Shown here: positions 9,701-21,253 of the stretch, piece after piece
How positions within the stretch are numbered: position 1 is the stretch's first letter
Layout: every line of letters starts with the position of its first letter
From: Parapedobacter tibetensis
Lineage (GTDB): Bacteria > Bacteroidota > Bacteroidia > Sphingobacteriales > Sphingobacteriaceae
Direction: 5' to 3'
Assembly (NCBI RefSeq): GCF_024704835.1
Contig: NZ_JAMXBE010000009.1
Coordinates: 50,257 to 114,256 of the forward strand
Length of the DNA: 64,000 bases
Notes under the pieces: model-generated
Database searches by the model: none
What the model saw: only the letters and a program-made list of their open reading frames with translations
What the model was told of the DNA's origin: nothing
Position numbers and translations under genes: made by a program

Positions 9701-9813
9701 GTGTTCGGAGCATGAATTTTTGCGTGCGCAGCGCTGATAATCAACACTACCGCCAAGGCAAATGACGTTAGCCGCATTTTCCCTCTTCTAGTTTTTGCTC
9801 TTTTGTGGTTCAT
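6727..9813 (-). CDS. SusC/RagA-family TonB-linked outer-membrane transporter
   Basis: The frame opens at 9867, but the start at 9813 (MNHKRAKTRRGKMRLTSF) places a positively charged n-region before the hydrophobic core and is preferred; the product is 1028 residues. Order: signal peptide, carboxypeptidase-regulatory-like domain (IVGTITRAADNTPMEGVSI), TonB box region (EEVVVVGYGTQRRKEVTSAV), plug (VAGLNITR, LRGVTSLTG, IESFDVLKDGSAAAIYGTRG) and a long barrel ending NVGF. It would import the ligand captured by the SusD protein 6 bases downstream. No regulator gene is next to it; a 440-base upstream region with several inverted repeats may carry the control sites. Confidence 0.92.
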   Translation of the reverse strand: MNHKRAKTRRGKMRLTSFALAVVLIISAAHAKIHAPNTFGEKGYINISSEKPAFQQTIVGTITRAADNTPMEGVSIAVKGTSRGVATDASGRYTISAASGEILVFSYLGYVSQEITVEQSATINVQLKDDAESLEEVVVVGYGTQRRKEVTSAVATVRAEDFNAGGARSPMDLIQGKVAGLNITRTQGNNPNSSAAIQLRGVTSLTGTRTPLIVIDGIPGGSLDLLQQDDIESFDVLKDGSAAAIYGTRGNAGVILITTKKGKEGPPQFDYATYVQREVVDRKPDFLSASDFRNLIAQGVISGDEDFGASTDLYDELIDRQNTSQYHNFAASGGSANTNYRASIFFNDANGIAKQSSREQWGGRVNINQKGLQDRLALQVNLAANFNKSNLLGGGFNNSDDPNARITSTGSDFEQAVQRNPTAPIYNEDGSFLETQAYNNYNPLSRLANRIAERNEQTLSGDARLTLDIIDGLSASAFGSYVRENFNDRFYRSTNDWEQRPSSDWLGMAYAAKWNDVSWIQTFESTIDYNTTFAEDHSLTALLGYSYQYGTVERFNVNNNGFTSDGFLDWNLGAGSAINNTALPRPGMGSFKDDNTLIAFFGRVNYTYKGKYMAQAILRREGSSRFGANHKWGNFPSVSVGWSLSEEEFLQAVPEINDLKLRIGYGVTGNQGIPNYQSLLTLSTGGVYPQGGVYYQTYGPSRNPNPNLRWEQKAEWNFGLDFALFNNRISGALDVYDRETKDLLYEYNAQQPAFARDLIYTNVGSIRNRGVELQLSAIAMQRDDFRWNIDFAGNTNSNKLTKLSADVFQANWLEFYGLPSPGNLGNAFRLEEGGEIGNFFGKRFAGLTDNGKWLFYKADGSTGLAGEMNDNDLAVIGNGVPKYHASLSNTFIYKNFDLTIFFRGKFGFDILNTQDLYFGNKKWLPNNLLRSAITTHDQLDDDPQYSDYYIEKGDFVKLDNLTLGYNFKLNSSYIRNMRVYVTGRNIATITGYSGIDPELQDTGFETGVDARGFYPRTQSWAIGLNVGF

Positions 9814-10256
9814 TGTTCTAATTTTTGGTTTTTCATTAACTATGTAGCTCATTGTCTTTCTAACCAATGCAATAGCAGTGTGAAACGCTATGGCAAGGCA
9901 CGACTAGCCATCCACAACACCTCTTTCGTATTTTCGCGTGTAGGTTGGAAAAAAAACAATAACGACCTCTGGCATTACAATGTAATGCCGGAGTGCACCT
10001 AAATCTTTAGAGATTACGGCTTAAAAAATAAACTAAAACATTTTAGCTAATTGGTAGAACCTTTGTTTTTCAGTGGCATAATTGTGTGTTTTAACAGGTT
10101 AAAAAAATAGTGTGTTATTTGTGGTACGTTAGTATTCCATTCCATTTATGGCTTACAACGAAGCTAAGGTATATAAATATTGAATGACTTGCAAATTTAA
10201 GAACAAAATCACTTCAGACCCCATTGCAAGTAACGGGATAATGTATGCTATCATTA
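9814..10256. other. Regulatory-looking intergenic region upstream of susC
   Basis: This 443-base stretch holds no convincing gene. It carries three inverted repeats in a row: GGCATTAC-AAT-GTAATGCC (9971-9989, extendable to 9967-9993 with one G-T pair), AATCT-TTAG-AGATT (10002-10015) and CTAAAA-CA-TTTTAG (10033-10046). They lie 160-230 bases upstream of the preferred susC start. No clear -33/-7 pair could be assigned. They could be operator sites or RNA hairpins in a long leader. Confidence 0.4.
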
Positions 10257-10976
10257 TCAGCTCAATGTAGATATGGTTTTGACCAACGTTTTTTTGGCTA
10301 AGGGTAGCAAGGTGTTTTCCAAGGGAAATGTGATATCACTTTCCACTTGGTATACCGCTGGGTTAGGGAGTTCGCGACGAGTTTGGATGAGATCCTTGCG
10401 GATGGACGCCGCTGAGCTATAGATAAAACTCCACTCGTACTTGGTAATAAAAGTGGTATGGATACCACGGTACTTTTCGTGCTGGTTTTCGAAAAGGGTC
10501 ACTTGGTATTCATACACGCGAACGCCTCGCTCTCCACCATTACGTAATAATAAATAGCCATGATAGGGATAAAGTGGCCGCACGCCGACTTCGGAAATGG
10601 CGAGGTGGCTTTCTACAAAGTCATGGATTTCCTGACCTTCTTTTATGGCAGGCTTGATCTTGAATGTTGCATAATTGATGATTTGCTCAATTTCCTGCAT
10701 CATGGCATCATCATTTATGATCTTTTCATAGGTAAGTGTCACCGCTGCTACATCGATGTTGCTCAGACGAACAGGGAAGGATGTCTCCAGCATGGTTTTA
10801 TCCTTCTTGAATTTTTTCAGGTTATTGTAGTGGAAAACCAGATCATTCAGATTGGGGTAGAGTTGGGTGTGGTTGAAATGGGCGTTGATTTGCTGCAAAT
10901 ACGCCAGCAATTGGTACTGTTTATGTTCAAAATCGATGGGTACCTCAACAAACCAGTTGACATTTAACGTTTGCAT
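10257..10976 (-). CDS. Conserved-looking hypothetical protein
   Basis: This 239-residue protein is not recognised. It has no signal peptide or membrane segment and looks like a soluble cytoplasmic alpha/beta protein, with repeated references to aromatic-rich strands (RPLYPYHGYLLLRNGG, TFITKYEWSFIYS). It starts with MQTLNVNWFVEVPID and is preceded by an exact AAGGAGGT Shine-Dalgarno sequence four bases before the ATG, which is unusual for this phylum and fixes the start. It is divergent from the FAH-family gene. The function is unknown. Confidence 0.75.
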   Translation of the reverse strand: MQTLNVNWFVEVPIDFEHKQYQLLAYLQQINAHFNHTQLYPNLNDLVFHYNNLKKFKKDKTMLETSFPVRLSNIDVAAVTLTYEKIINDDAMMQEIEQIINYATFKIKPAIKEGQEIHDFVESHLAISEVGVRPLYPYHGYLLLRNGGERGVRVYEYQVTLFENQHEKYRGIHTTFITKYEWSFIYSSAASIRKDLIQTRRELPNPAVYQVESDITFPLENTLLPLAKKTLVKTISTLS

Positions 10977-10980
10977 AACG

Positions 10981-10988
10981 ACCTCCTT
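10981..10988 (-). promoter_or_regulatory. Unusually strong Shine-Dalgarno sequence
   Basis: The - strand reads AAGGAGGT four bases before the ATG at 10976. Most genes in this window lack a recognisable Shine-Dalgarno sequence, as is normal in Bacteroidota, so a full-length match stands out and supports the chosen start. Confidence 0.7.
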
Positions 10989-11001
10989 GTTTAGATAAAG
11001 G

Positions 11002-11037
11002 TCAATATACGGAATTTCACGTTTATTTACAAAATTA
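11002..11037 (-). promoter_or_regulatory. Possible promoter of the hypothetical gene
   Basis: On the - strand TTTG (11030-11033) is followed after 20 bases by TATATTGA (11002-11009), a near match to the -33/-7 pair of this phylum. An alternative perfect -7 box, TAATTTTG, overlaps at 11030-11037 but lacks a well-spaced -33 box. Only one of the two can be in use. Confidence 0.35.
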
Positions 11038-11153
11038 TGTATCGCTCACGGATTATCTTGGCTAATCAACTATCTGCAATAATCCTATTAATATCATCTT
11101 TTTTCGGGAGTTTTCTTATATTTTTACCGCCAATAACTCATTAGCTATTGTCT

Positions 11154-11765
11154 ATGAAGATTATCGCCATCGGCCGCAATTACACCGAACATGCCAAGGA
11201 GCTCAATAACCCTGTTCCCGAGAAACCTGTGATTTTTCTCAAACCCGATACCGCCATATTGAAAGACAACCGCGATTTTTACTATCCCGGTTTTTCTCAA
11301 AACATCCACCATGAGGTGGAAGTGGTGCTTAGGGTCTGCAAGGAGGGAAAGCATATCGGCGCGAAATTTGCACACACCTATTACGATGCCATTGGCTTAG
11401 GGATAGATTTTACCGCCAGGGATATCCAACAACAGCATAAAGAAAAATCTCTGCCATGGGAACTGGCTAAGGCATTTGACGGTTCGGCACCCGTGAGCGA
11501 CCTGCTTCCAAAAGAGACGTTCGGCGATGTGTATAACCTGCAATTTCGGTTAGACATAAATGAAAAGACGGTGCAAAAAGGCTATACAAAAGATCTGATT
11601 TTTACATTTGAGGATATTCTTGTCTTTGTATCACAATACATCACGTTACGCAAAGGGGATCTTATTTTTACCGGTACCCCTGCGGGGGTTGCACCCGTTG
11701 CTATCGGTGATTACCTCGAAGGGTTCATCGGAGACCAACGTATGTTTCATTTTTATGTCAAATAA
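11154..11765 (+). CDS. Fumarylacetoacetate hydrolase family protein
   Basis: The ATG at 11154 (MKIIAIGRNYTEHAKELNN) is preferred over an in-frame TTG six bases upstream; the product has 203 residues, the length of the single-domain FAH/acylpyruvate-hydrolase group. The divalent-metal ligands are visible as E54 and E56 in HHEVEVVLRV and D85 in GLGIDFTARD, and the C-terminal FTGTPAGV loop is typical. Members hydrolyse acylpyruvates or decarboxylate oxaloacetate; the exact substrate cannot be read from sequence. The M23 peptidase gene starts one base after its stop, so the two are probably co-transcribed. Confidence 0.9.
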   Translation: MKIIAIGRNYTEHAKELNNPVPEKPVIFLKPDTAILKDNRDFYYPGFSQNIHHEVEVVLRVCKEGKHIGAKFAHTYYDAIGLGIDFTARDIQQQHKEKSLPWELAKAFDGSAPVSDLLPKETFGDVYNLQFRLDINEKTVQKGYTKDLIFTFEDILVFVSQYITLRKGDLIFTGTPAGVAPVAIGDYLEGFIGDQRMFHFYVK

Positions 11766-11766
11766 G

Positions 11767-13491
11767 ATGCAGTTTATCTACCTGACTCACTTCTTACTTT
11801 TATTTGCCGTCTGTACCGCACATGCCCAGGGGCCCATCATCCAAAGCCAATCGTACCCTAAAGGTTATTTCCGTCCACCGCTTGATATACCTCCGCAAGC
11901 ATCGGGCACCTTCGCCGAATTGCGAACCAACCATTTCCATTCAGGGTCGGATTACCGTACGCAGCAACGCGTGGGCCATACCCTTTATGCAGTGGCTGAT
12001 GGATATATCTCCCGTATCCGTGTGCAACTGGGCGGCGGCGGAAACGCGCTATACATCGACCACCCCAATGGTTACACCAGCGTATATATGCACATGCATC
12101 AGTTCAGTGATAACATCACGTCCGTGGTAAGGGCCCAGCAATACAAGGAGCAAAAGTTTGATGTAGACGTTCCCTTGGAATCAAATGTAATCCCTGTGAA
12201 GAAAGGTGAAATTATCGGACAGGCAGGCAATTCAGGAAGTTCCCAAGGCCCCCACTTGCATTTCGAATTACGTGACACAAAATCCGAGGAACCTATCAAC
12301 AGCCAATTGTTTGGGCTCCAATTTCCGGATAATATACCCCCCACGATAAACGGTATTACGGTATACGACCTTGGAGATGACGCCTTCAGCGAACATACGG
12401 GACGAAGGCACCTGCTCGTCAACGCCGGTGCAGGCGGCAACTATACACTGGCTCAGAACACCATCATCCCCGTTAACGGCCGTACAGGTTTCGGCATCAA
12501 CACCGTTGACCAGCAATCTGGATCTTCCTTCCGGAATGGTGTATATTCCATCGAGTTGCTAATGGATGGTGCACCCATCTATACGGCGGTATTTGAGCGC
12601 TTCCGTTTTGATCATTCCCGTGCCATGAACTCGCATATCGACTACCCGTATTATATCCTCAAAAAAACCCGTGTGCAGAAAAGTTTTGTGGATCCCAACA
12701 ACCCCCTGACCATTTATCAAAATCTAGTGAAAAACGGCATTATAGCCATCACAGGCAATCAAGTGCACCAAATCACCTATCGGGTACGCGATGTGCAGGG
12801 TAATACGAGCACATTGTCTTTCCGTGTCCAACACAACCCAACATACAAACCCGAACACAAGAACATCCCGGGGACTGCTATATTCAAATACGACAAAGAA
12901 AACCGATATTCAGCGGAGCACATCGAAATCACCATTCCGGAAAATGCATTGTATGACCACTTGCACTTTAGTTATGCGCAAGCATCCAAACCGGCTAAAG
13001 GATATTCGCTCATGCAGCATGTACACAATCGGATGATCCCGCTTCATCTGGGATATCAACTGGCCATCAAACCGGACGAAACATTACCCGAGCATTTATA
13101 CAGCAAAGCCCTCATTGTAGATATACAAGGCAACTCAAATGGAGGCCGGTACGAGAACGGTTGGGTGCAAACAACTGCTCGAAGTTTTGGGAGTTTTTAT
13201 GTAGGTGTAGATACCATTGCGCCTACCATCCGCCCACAAAATATCAGCGAAGGTAAAAACATGGCAACTTTATCTCGGATGAATTTCCTCGGATCAGATG
13301 ACTTATCTGGTATCCAATCATTCAATGGCTACCTCAATGAACAGTGGGTATTGATGGAATATGACCCAAAAACACGTGTACTCTGGCATGTGTTTGAAAA
13401 GAGTATGCCAAAAGGAAAGCAATATTTCCGATTGGAAGTTGTGGATTGGAAAGATAACAAGCAGGCTTACGAAGTAAATTTTGTGAGATAA
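11767..13491 (+). CDS. M23 (LytM-type) metallopeptidase with long C-terminal extension
   Basis: The start at 11767 (MQFIYLTHFLLLFAV) gives a signal peptide ending at AHA and a 574-residue protein; an in-frame ATG at 11755 overlapping the FAH gene is possible. The peptidase domain lies at about residues 45-180: zinc ligands H58 and D62 in NHFHSGSDY and the HLH motif (163-165) in GPHLHFELRD. Such enzymes cut peptidoglycan cross-bridges in the periplasm, or are inactive regulators; here the ligand set is complete. The remaining 390 residues look beta-rich and are not recognised. It follows the FAH gene and precedes bcp by 18 bases. Confidence 0.9.
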   Translation: MQFIYLTHFLLLFAVCTAHAQGPIIQSQSYPKGYFRPPLDIPPQASGTFAELRTNHFHSGSDYRTQQRVGHTLYAVADGYISRIRVQLGGGGNALYIDHPNGYTSVYMHMHQFSDNITSVVRAQQYKEQKFDVDVPLESNVIPVKKGEIIGQAGNSGSSQGPHLHFELRDTKSEEPINSQLFGLQFPDNIPPTINGITVYDLGDDAFSEHTGRRHLLVNAGAGGNYTLAQNTIIPVNGRTGFGINTVDQQSGSSFRNGVYSIELLMDGAPIYTAVFERFRFDHSRAMNSHIDYPYYILKKTRVQKSFVDPNNPLTIYQNLVKNGIIAITGNQVHQITYRVRDVQGNTSTLSFRVQHNPTYKPEHKNIPGTAIFKYDKENRYSAEHIEITIPENALYDHLHFSYAQASKPAKGYSLMQHVHNRMIPLHLGYQLAIKPDETLPEHLYSKALIVDIQGNSNGGRYENGWVQTTARSFGSFYVGVDTIAPTIRPQNISEGKNMATLSRMNFLGSDDLSGIQSFNGYLNEQWVLMEYDPKTRVLWHVFEKSMPKGKQYFRLEVVDWKDNKQAYEVNFVR

Positions 13492-13509
13492 TTTTAAACG
13501 ACAAAAGAA

Positions 13510-13971
13510 ATGGCAACATTGAAACCGGGCGACAAGGCCCCAGCAATCACCGCGAAAAACCAGCATGGTAAAACCGTATCACTCAGTGATTTCAAAGGGA
13601 AGAAAGTAATCCTTTATTTCTATCCAAAAGATGATACTCCGGGCTGCACTACGGAAGCGTGTAACTTTCGGGATAACTACCAATCCTTGCTGACCGATGG
13701 CTTTGAGGTCATTGGCGTAAGTGTGGATAACGAGCAGTCACACCAAAAATTCATTAGCAAACATAGCCTCCCATTTACGTTATTGGCCGATGAGGATCAA
13801 AAAATTGTACAGGATTATGGTGTATGGGTAGAAAAGAATATGTACGGCAAGAAATACATGGGTACAGCCCGTACCACGTTCCTTATTGATGAAAATGGCA
13901 TCATTGCGCACATCATCAAGAAAGTAGATAATGAGCATGCATCGCAACAAATCAGGGATTTGCTGAAATAG
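13510..13971 (+). CDS. bcp: Thioredoxin-dependent thiol peroxidase (peroxiredoxin Q/BCP)
   Basis: This 153-residue protein is a full-length Bcp-type peroxiredoxin. The peroxidatic cysteine C46 and the resolving cysteine C51 are in DTPGCTTEACNFRDNY, five residues apart as in the alpha-helical Bcp group. GVSVDNEQSHQKF, the R in TARTTFLID and the rest of the thioredoxin fold follow. It reduces hydrogen peroxide and organic peroxides in the cytoplasm using thioredoxin. It sits 18 bases after the M23 gene and 6 bases before the next gene, so it is likely part of the same run of + strand genes. Confidence 0.96.
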   Translation: MATLKPGDKAPAITAKNQHGKTVSLSDFKGKKVILYFYPKDDTPGCTTEACNFRDNYQSLLTDGFEVIGVSVDNEQSHQKFISKHSLPFTLLADEDQKIVQDYGVWVEKNMYGKKYMGTARTTFLIDENGIIAHIIKKVDNEHASQQIRDLLK

Positions 13972-13977
13972 ACATTC

Positions 13978-15345
13978 ATGAAGCGTGCATTCATCTTTGT
14001 CTTAAGCTTTGTGTTATTGGTTATTGCCGTTGGATGGGGTTATCTGGCCTACCGCCAATACATTTCTTATCACACGCTCATCCCAAAAAATGCCGCCCTA
14101 TTAATCAAGGTCAATGGGGATGCCTTGATCAGGGATATCGCTTGGAATGCATTATGGAATCGGAGCTACTATTCTGGGGATCGCGATGAGGAGAAACCTC
14201 AATTTGACCAAAAAACACTAAAACAGCTTGGGATACATGTCCCGGCCAATATCTTCTTGTACAGCGCAGACAGCGCTGCGTCTTATTATTTTGGCACCTT
14301 AGCGGTAAGAGATTCGGTGGCGCTGCGTCACTTTTTAGTGCATGAGTTAGGTATGGAAAGTCAATGGAGCGGACAAGATAGCTTCTTGCATTCAAAGCAC
14401 CTCATTGTAAATCATACCGCCAGTCGTGTCGCTTTTGCCCTGCCAGCGATGGCAAATAACAATCAGGTAGACACCGCACAGGTGCTGGCCACACTCGACC
14501 GACTATTGGATGCTACGGATATGGTGCCTGTGAAAGAAAGCGATTTCAAGACATTACGCACCATTAAAGGGCATGTTGCTTTTACAAACAATGAACATTC
14601 AGGAAGCATCCAGTTCCGGGATGGCCGTATCCTCCTTTCGATGCAGATTCGAGCCACTTTGCCGGATACCGTATTGCGCCGACCGGACTTTCCTGTCGAT
14701 AATGCGGCAAGTCTTTGGCTAAATACAGGTTTGGGTGGTATACTTGGGAAACAGATTTATCGTATCGGAGCATACAGCCTGCATGGCGATAGCTTGCTCA
14801 ACTATTACCGAGGCAACTTGTCATTGGAGTGGCGGGGCATCATCACACAACAAGATACCACCATCACCTATGACTATAATGATGATTTTGAATTGGAAGA
14901 ACAGGTAGAGCTTGTCGAAAAGCAGGTGCCCGAACTATACCTTTCCATCCATGCGGATACTGACGCATTGACAACTTACTTACGCAAACAAGGATTTTTA
15001 GATTCTTCACATACCAAATTAAGTCGTGATGCGTTCCCGCTGTACCAAGTGGGCGCAAGTTGCATAGGGCATCATTATTTCCAGCTCCATACGGCCTCTT
15101 CCCCCGTTGAATTGCCTCCAAATGGTCGAGACAACAGCGAAATATTCTATATGAGCATGGATTTTGAGAAAGTAACAAAATTGGAAATAAGCCCCGTATT
15201 GACACGGTATATCCAATCTTTTGACCACATCGAAGCCACTGGTCGAACATTGGACTCTGACCGGGTTGAAGTAACGGGGGAATTATCCCTGGTAAATCCA
15301 CGGATCAATAGCTTGGTGCAACTGGTTGATGCCTTTCGACCATAG
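13978..15345 (+). CDS. Membrane-anchored hypothetical protein
   Basis: This 455-residue protein is not recognised. It begins with a single hydrophobic segment (about residues 4-24, FIFVLSFVLLVIAVGWGYLAY) after a short basic start, so it is an inner-membrane-anchored or secreted protein with a large periplasmic domain. The rest mixes alpha and beta segments and contains an acidic stretch (YDYNDDFELEEQVELVEKQ). It starts 6 bases after bcp, which suggests co-transcription. It converges with the phosphopantetheinyl transferase gene. No function is proposed. Confidence 0.8.
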   Translation: MKRAFIFVLSFVLLVIAVGWGYLAYRQYISYHTLIPKNAALLIKVNGDALIRDIAWNALWNRSYYSGDRDEEKPQFDQKTLKQLGIHVPANIFLYSADSAASYYFGTLAVRDSVALRHFLVHELGMESQWSGQDSFLHSKHLIVNHTASRVAFALPAMANNNQVDTAQVLATLDRLLDATDMVPVKESDFKTLRTIKGHVAFTNNEHSGSIQFRDGRILLSMQIRATLPDTVLRRPDFPVDNAASLWLNTGLGGILGKQIYRIGAYSLHGDSLLNYYRGNLSLEWRGIITQQDTTITYDYNDDFELEEQVELVEKQVPELYLSIHADTDALTTYLRKQGFLDSSHTKLSRDAFPLYQVGASCIGHHYFQLHTASSPVELPPNGRDNSEIFYMSMDFEKVTKLEISPVLTRYIQSFDHIEATGRTLDSDRVEVTGELSLVNPRINSLVQLVDAFRP

Positions 15346-15356
15346 CTTAATATGCC

Positions 15357-15998
15357 TTATCCTTCCATCACATATCCCAGCATATATTCCTGGAACTTTT
15401 CATAATACACCTTAAACTGTTCCTTTCGGTGGGGGGCATCCAAATCTAAAAACAATACGCCTTGATCCTGAAAATCAAACGGAAGTATCGTCATATTGTC
15501 TTTGAATGACACCCCTTTATTTCCCTGCAACTTATACACGGCCTCCTTGGCGCACCAGCAGGCATAAAGTTGCTCGATTTTATTTGGGTCACCGATGGAT
15601 TTCAACTCCTCGTCTTTCATAAATTTATCGGCAATGCGGAGGATTTTTGGCTTCACCAATTCCAAATCAATACCCACCTCACCATTGTCGCTCATCATCA
15701 CCGCTGCATAATCAAAGGAATGTGTAAGTGATATCCGTTGGGGGAAGTTTGCCAGATAGGGTTTCCCGTTTTTATCCGAAGGGCAATCGATAAAGCCAAG
15801 GGTGTCTAGCATTTCCCGTAGCAATACACGTGTGGCCAACCAATGCAGGGTCCGTTTACCTTTGTTCAGGCGACTTAATACAGCCATCTCACGGTCATTT
15901 AGCCGCAACCGACTGAGAAGGTCTTCCGCAGGTTCCTCGATTCGCCAAATGGCAAACCGTACATTATTGTCTAATTCACGCAAGTATGCTAATGCCAT
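15357..15998 (-). CDS. 4'-phosphopantetheinyl transferase superfamily protein
   Basis: This 213-residue protein matches the Sfp/AcpT group. The magnesium-binding motif is GIDLELV (D111, E113) and the second signature is WCAKEAVYK (W148, K151, E152), with the KPYL and SLTHS stretches (about 79-94) of the family before them. It transfers the 4'-phosphopantetheine arm of coenzyme A to a serine of carrier proteins. In a genome without visible peptide-synthase clusters nearby it probably serves fatty-acid acyl carrier protein, but that is inference. It stands alone on the - strand between convergent and divergent neighbours. Confidence 0.9.
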   Translation of the reverse strand: MALAYLRELDNNVRFAIWRIEEPAEDLLSRLRLNDREMAVLSRLNKGKRTLHWLATRVLLREMLDTLGFIDCPSDKNGKPYLANFPQRISLTHSFDYAAVMMSDNGEVGIDLELVKPKILRIADKFMKDEELKSIGDPNKIEQLYACWCAKEAVYKLQGNKGVSFKDNMTILPFDFQDQGVLFLDLDAPHRKEQFKVYYEKFQEYMLGYVMEG

Positions 15999-16054
15999 GC
16001 ATCCAAAAATAGCATTTATTGTAAAATAGTCCTAAAAATTCTGATTCATTAATG

Positions 16055-16062
16055 TATTTTTG
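16055..16062 (+). promoter_or_regulatory. Candidate -7 box upstream of dcd
   Basis: TATTTTTG matches the TAnnTTTG consensus exactly and lies 76 bases before the dcd start. No TTTG box is found at the expected distance. The leader between it and the gene contains an imperfect repetition of TCTCAT/TCTCAC/TCTTAT units at about 16099-16127. Confidence 0.35.
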
Positions 16063-16137
16063 GCCCTTTCATGACTGCGAGATTATGGTATATGTTCGTC
16101 TCATATCTCACGTCTCATGTCTTATATCTAACAAAAA

Positions 16138-16670
16138 ATGATTCTATCCGACAAACGCATACTGGAAGAAATTGAACGCGGCACCATTGTCATCGAACCT
16201 TTCCAGCGGGATTGCCTAGGCACGAATTCATATGATGTCCATTTGGGTAAGTATCTCGCCACCTATAAAGACCGTGTGCTGGATGCCAAAAAACACAATG
16301 AAATTGAGCACTTTGAAATTCCCCAAGCCGGCTATGTTTTAGAGCCGAATGCTTTATACCTCGGTGTCACGCTTGAATATACCGAGACCCATAGCCATGT
16401 GCCATTCCTTGAAGGCAAATCTAGTACTGGTCGGCTAGGTATCGATATCCATGCCACGGCAGGCAAGGGAGATGTAGGTTTTTGCAACACCTGGACACTG
16501 GAAATATCCGTGGCCCAGCCTGTGCGGATCTATGCAGGCATGCCTATTGGTCAATTGATTTATTTTACTGTAGAGGGAGATATCGAAACGTTTTACAACA
16601 CGAAGGGCAACGCCAAGTACAACAACAAAACGACCCGTCCTGTGGAAAGCATGATGTGGAAAAATGAGTT

Positions 16671-16674
<4 letters not shown>
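16138..16674 (+). CDS. dcd: dCTP deaminase
   Basis: This 178-residue protein has the full dCTP-deaminase/dUTPase-fold pattern: [15 protein letters not shown] start, NSYDVHLG, the substrate-binding [24 protein letters not shown] motif region (about 98-120), and the [21 protein letters not shown] segment with the catalytic glutamate. The enzyme converts dCTP to dUTP for dTMP synthesis in the cytoplasm. Its stop codon overlaps by two bases the stop codon of the convergent prfB gene, so there is no room for a terminator between them. Confidence 0.95.
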
Positions 16675-21164
<4,490 letters not shown>

Positions 21165-21167
21165 TTT

Positions 21168-21250
21168 TGTGAATTTGCTTATTTGTTTATTTGCTTATTC
21201 ATTTATTTGCCTATTCGCCATTCGTTTATTTGCGAATCTGCGCATCAGCG
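21168..21250. repeat. AT-rich degenerate tandem repeat between operon genes
   Basis: The 89-base gap between the symporter and FAD oxidoreductase genes is made largely of loosely repeated TTTG, TTATTTG and TATTCG units (for example TTTGCTTATTTG). There is no fixed unit or spacer. It is simple-sequence expansion and no promoter is proposed. Confidence 0.5.
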
Positions 21251-21253
21251 AAT

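Noticed and set aside
11608-11766. N-terminal extension of the M23 peptidase frame into the FAH gene
   Set aside because: The signal peptide begins at 11767; the extension lies within the coding part of the FAH-family gene in another frame.
21168-21250. Short CRISPR-like or tandem array
   Set aside because: The units are irregular in length and sequence and there are no unique spacers.
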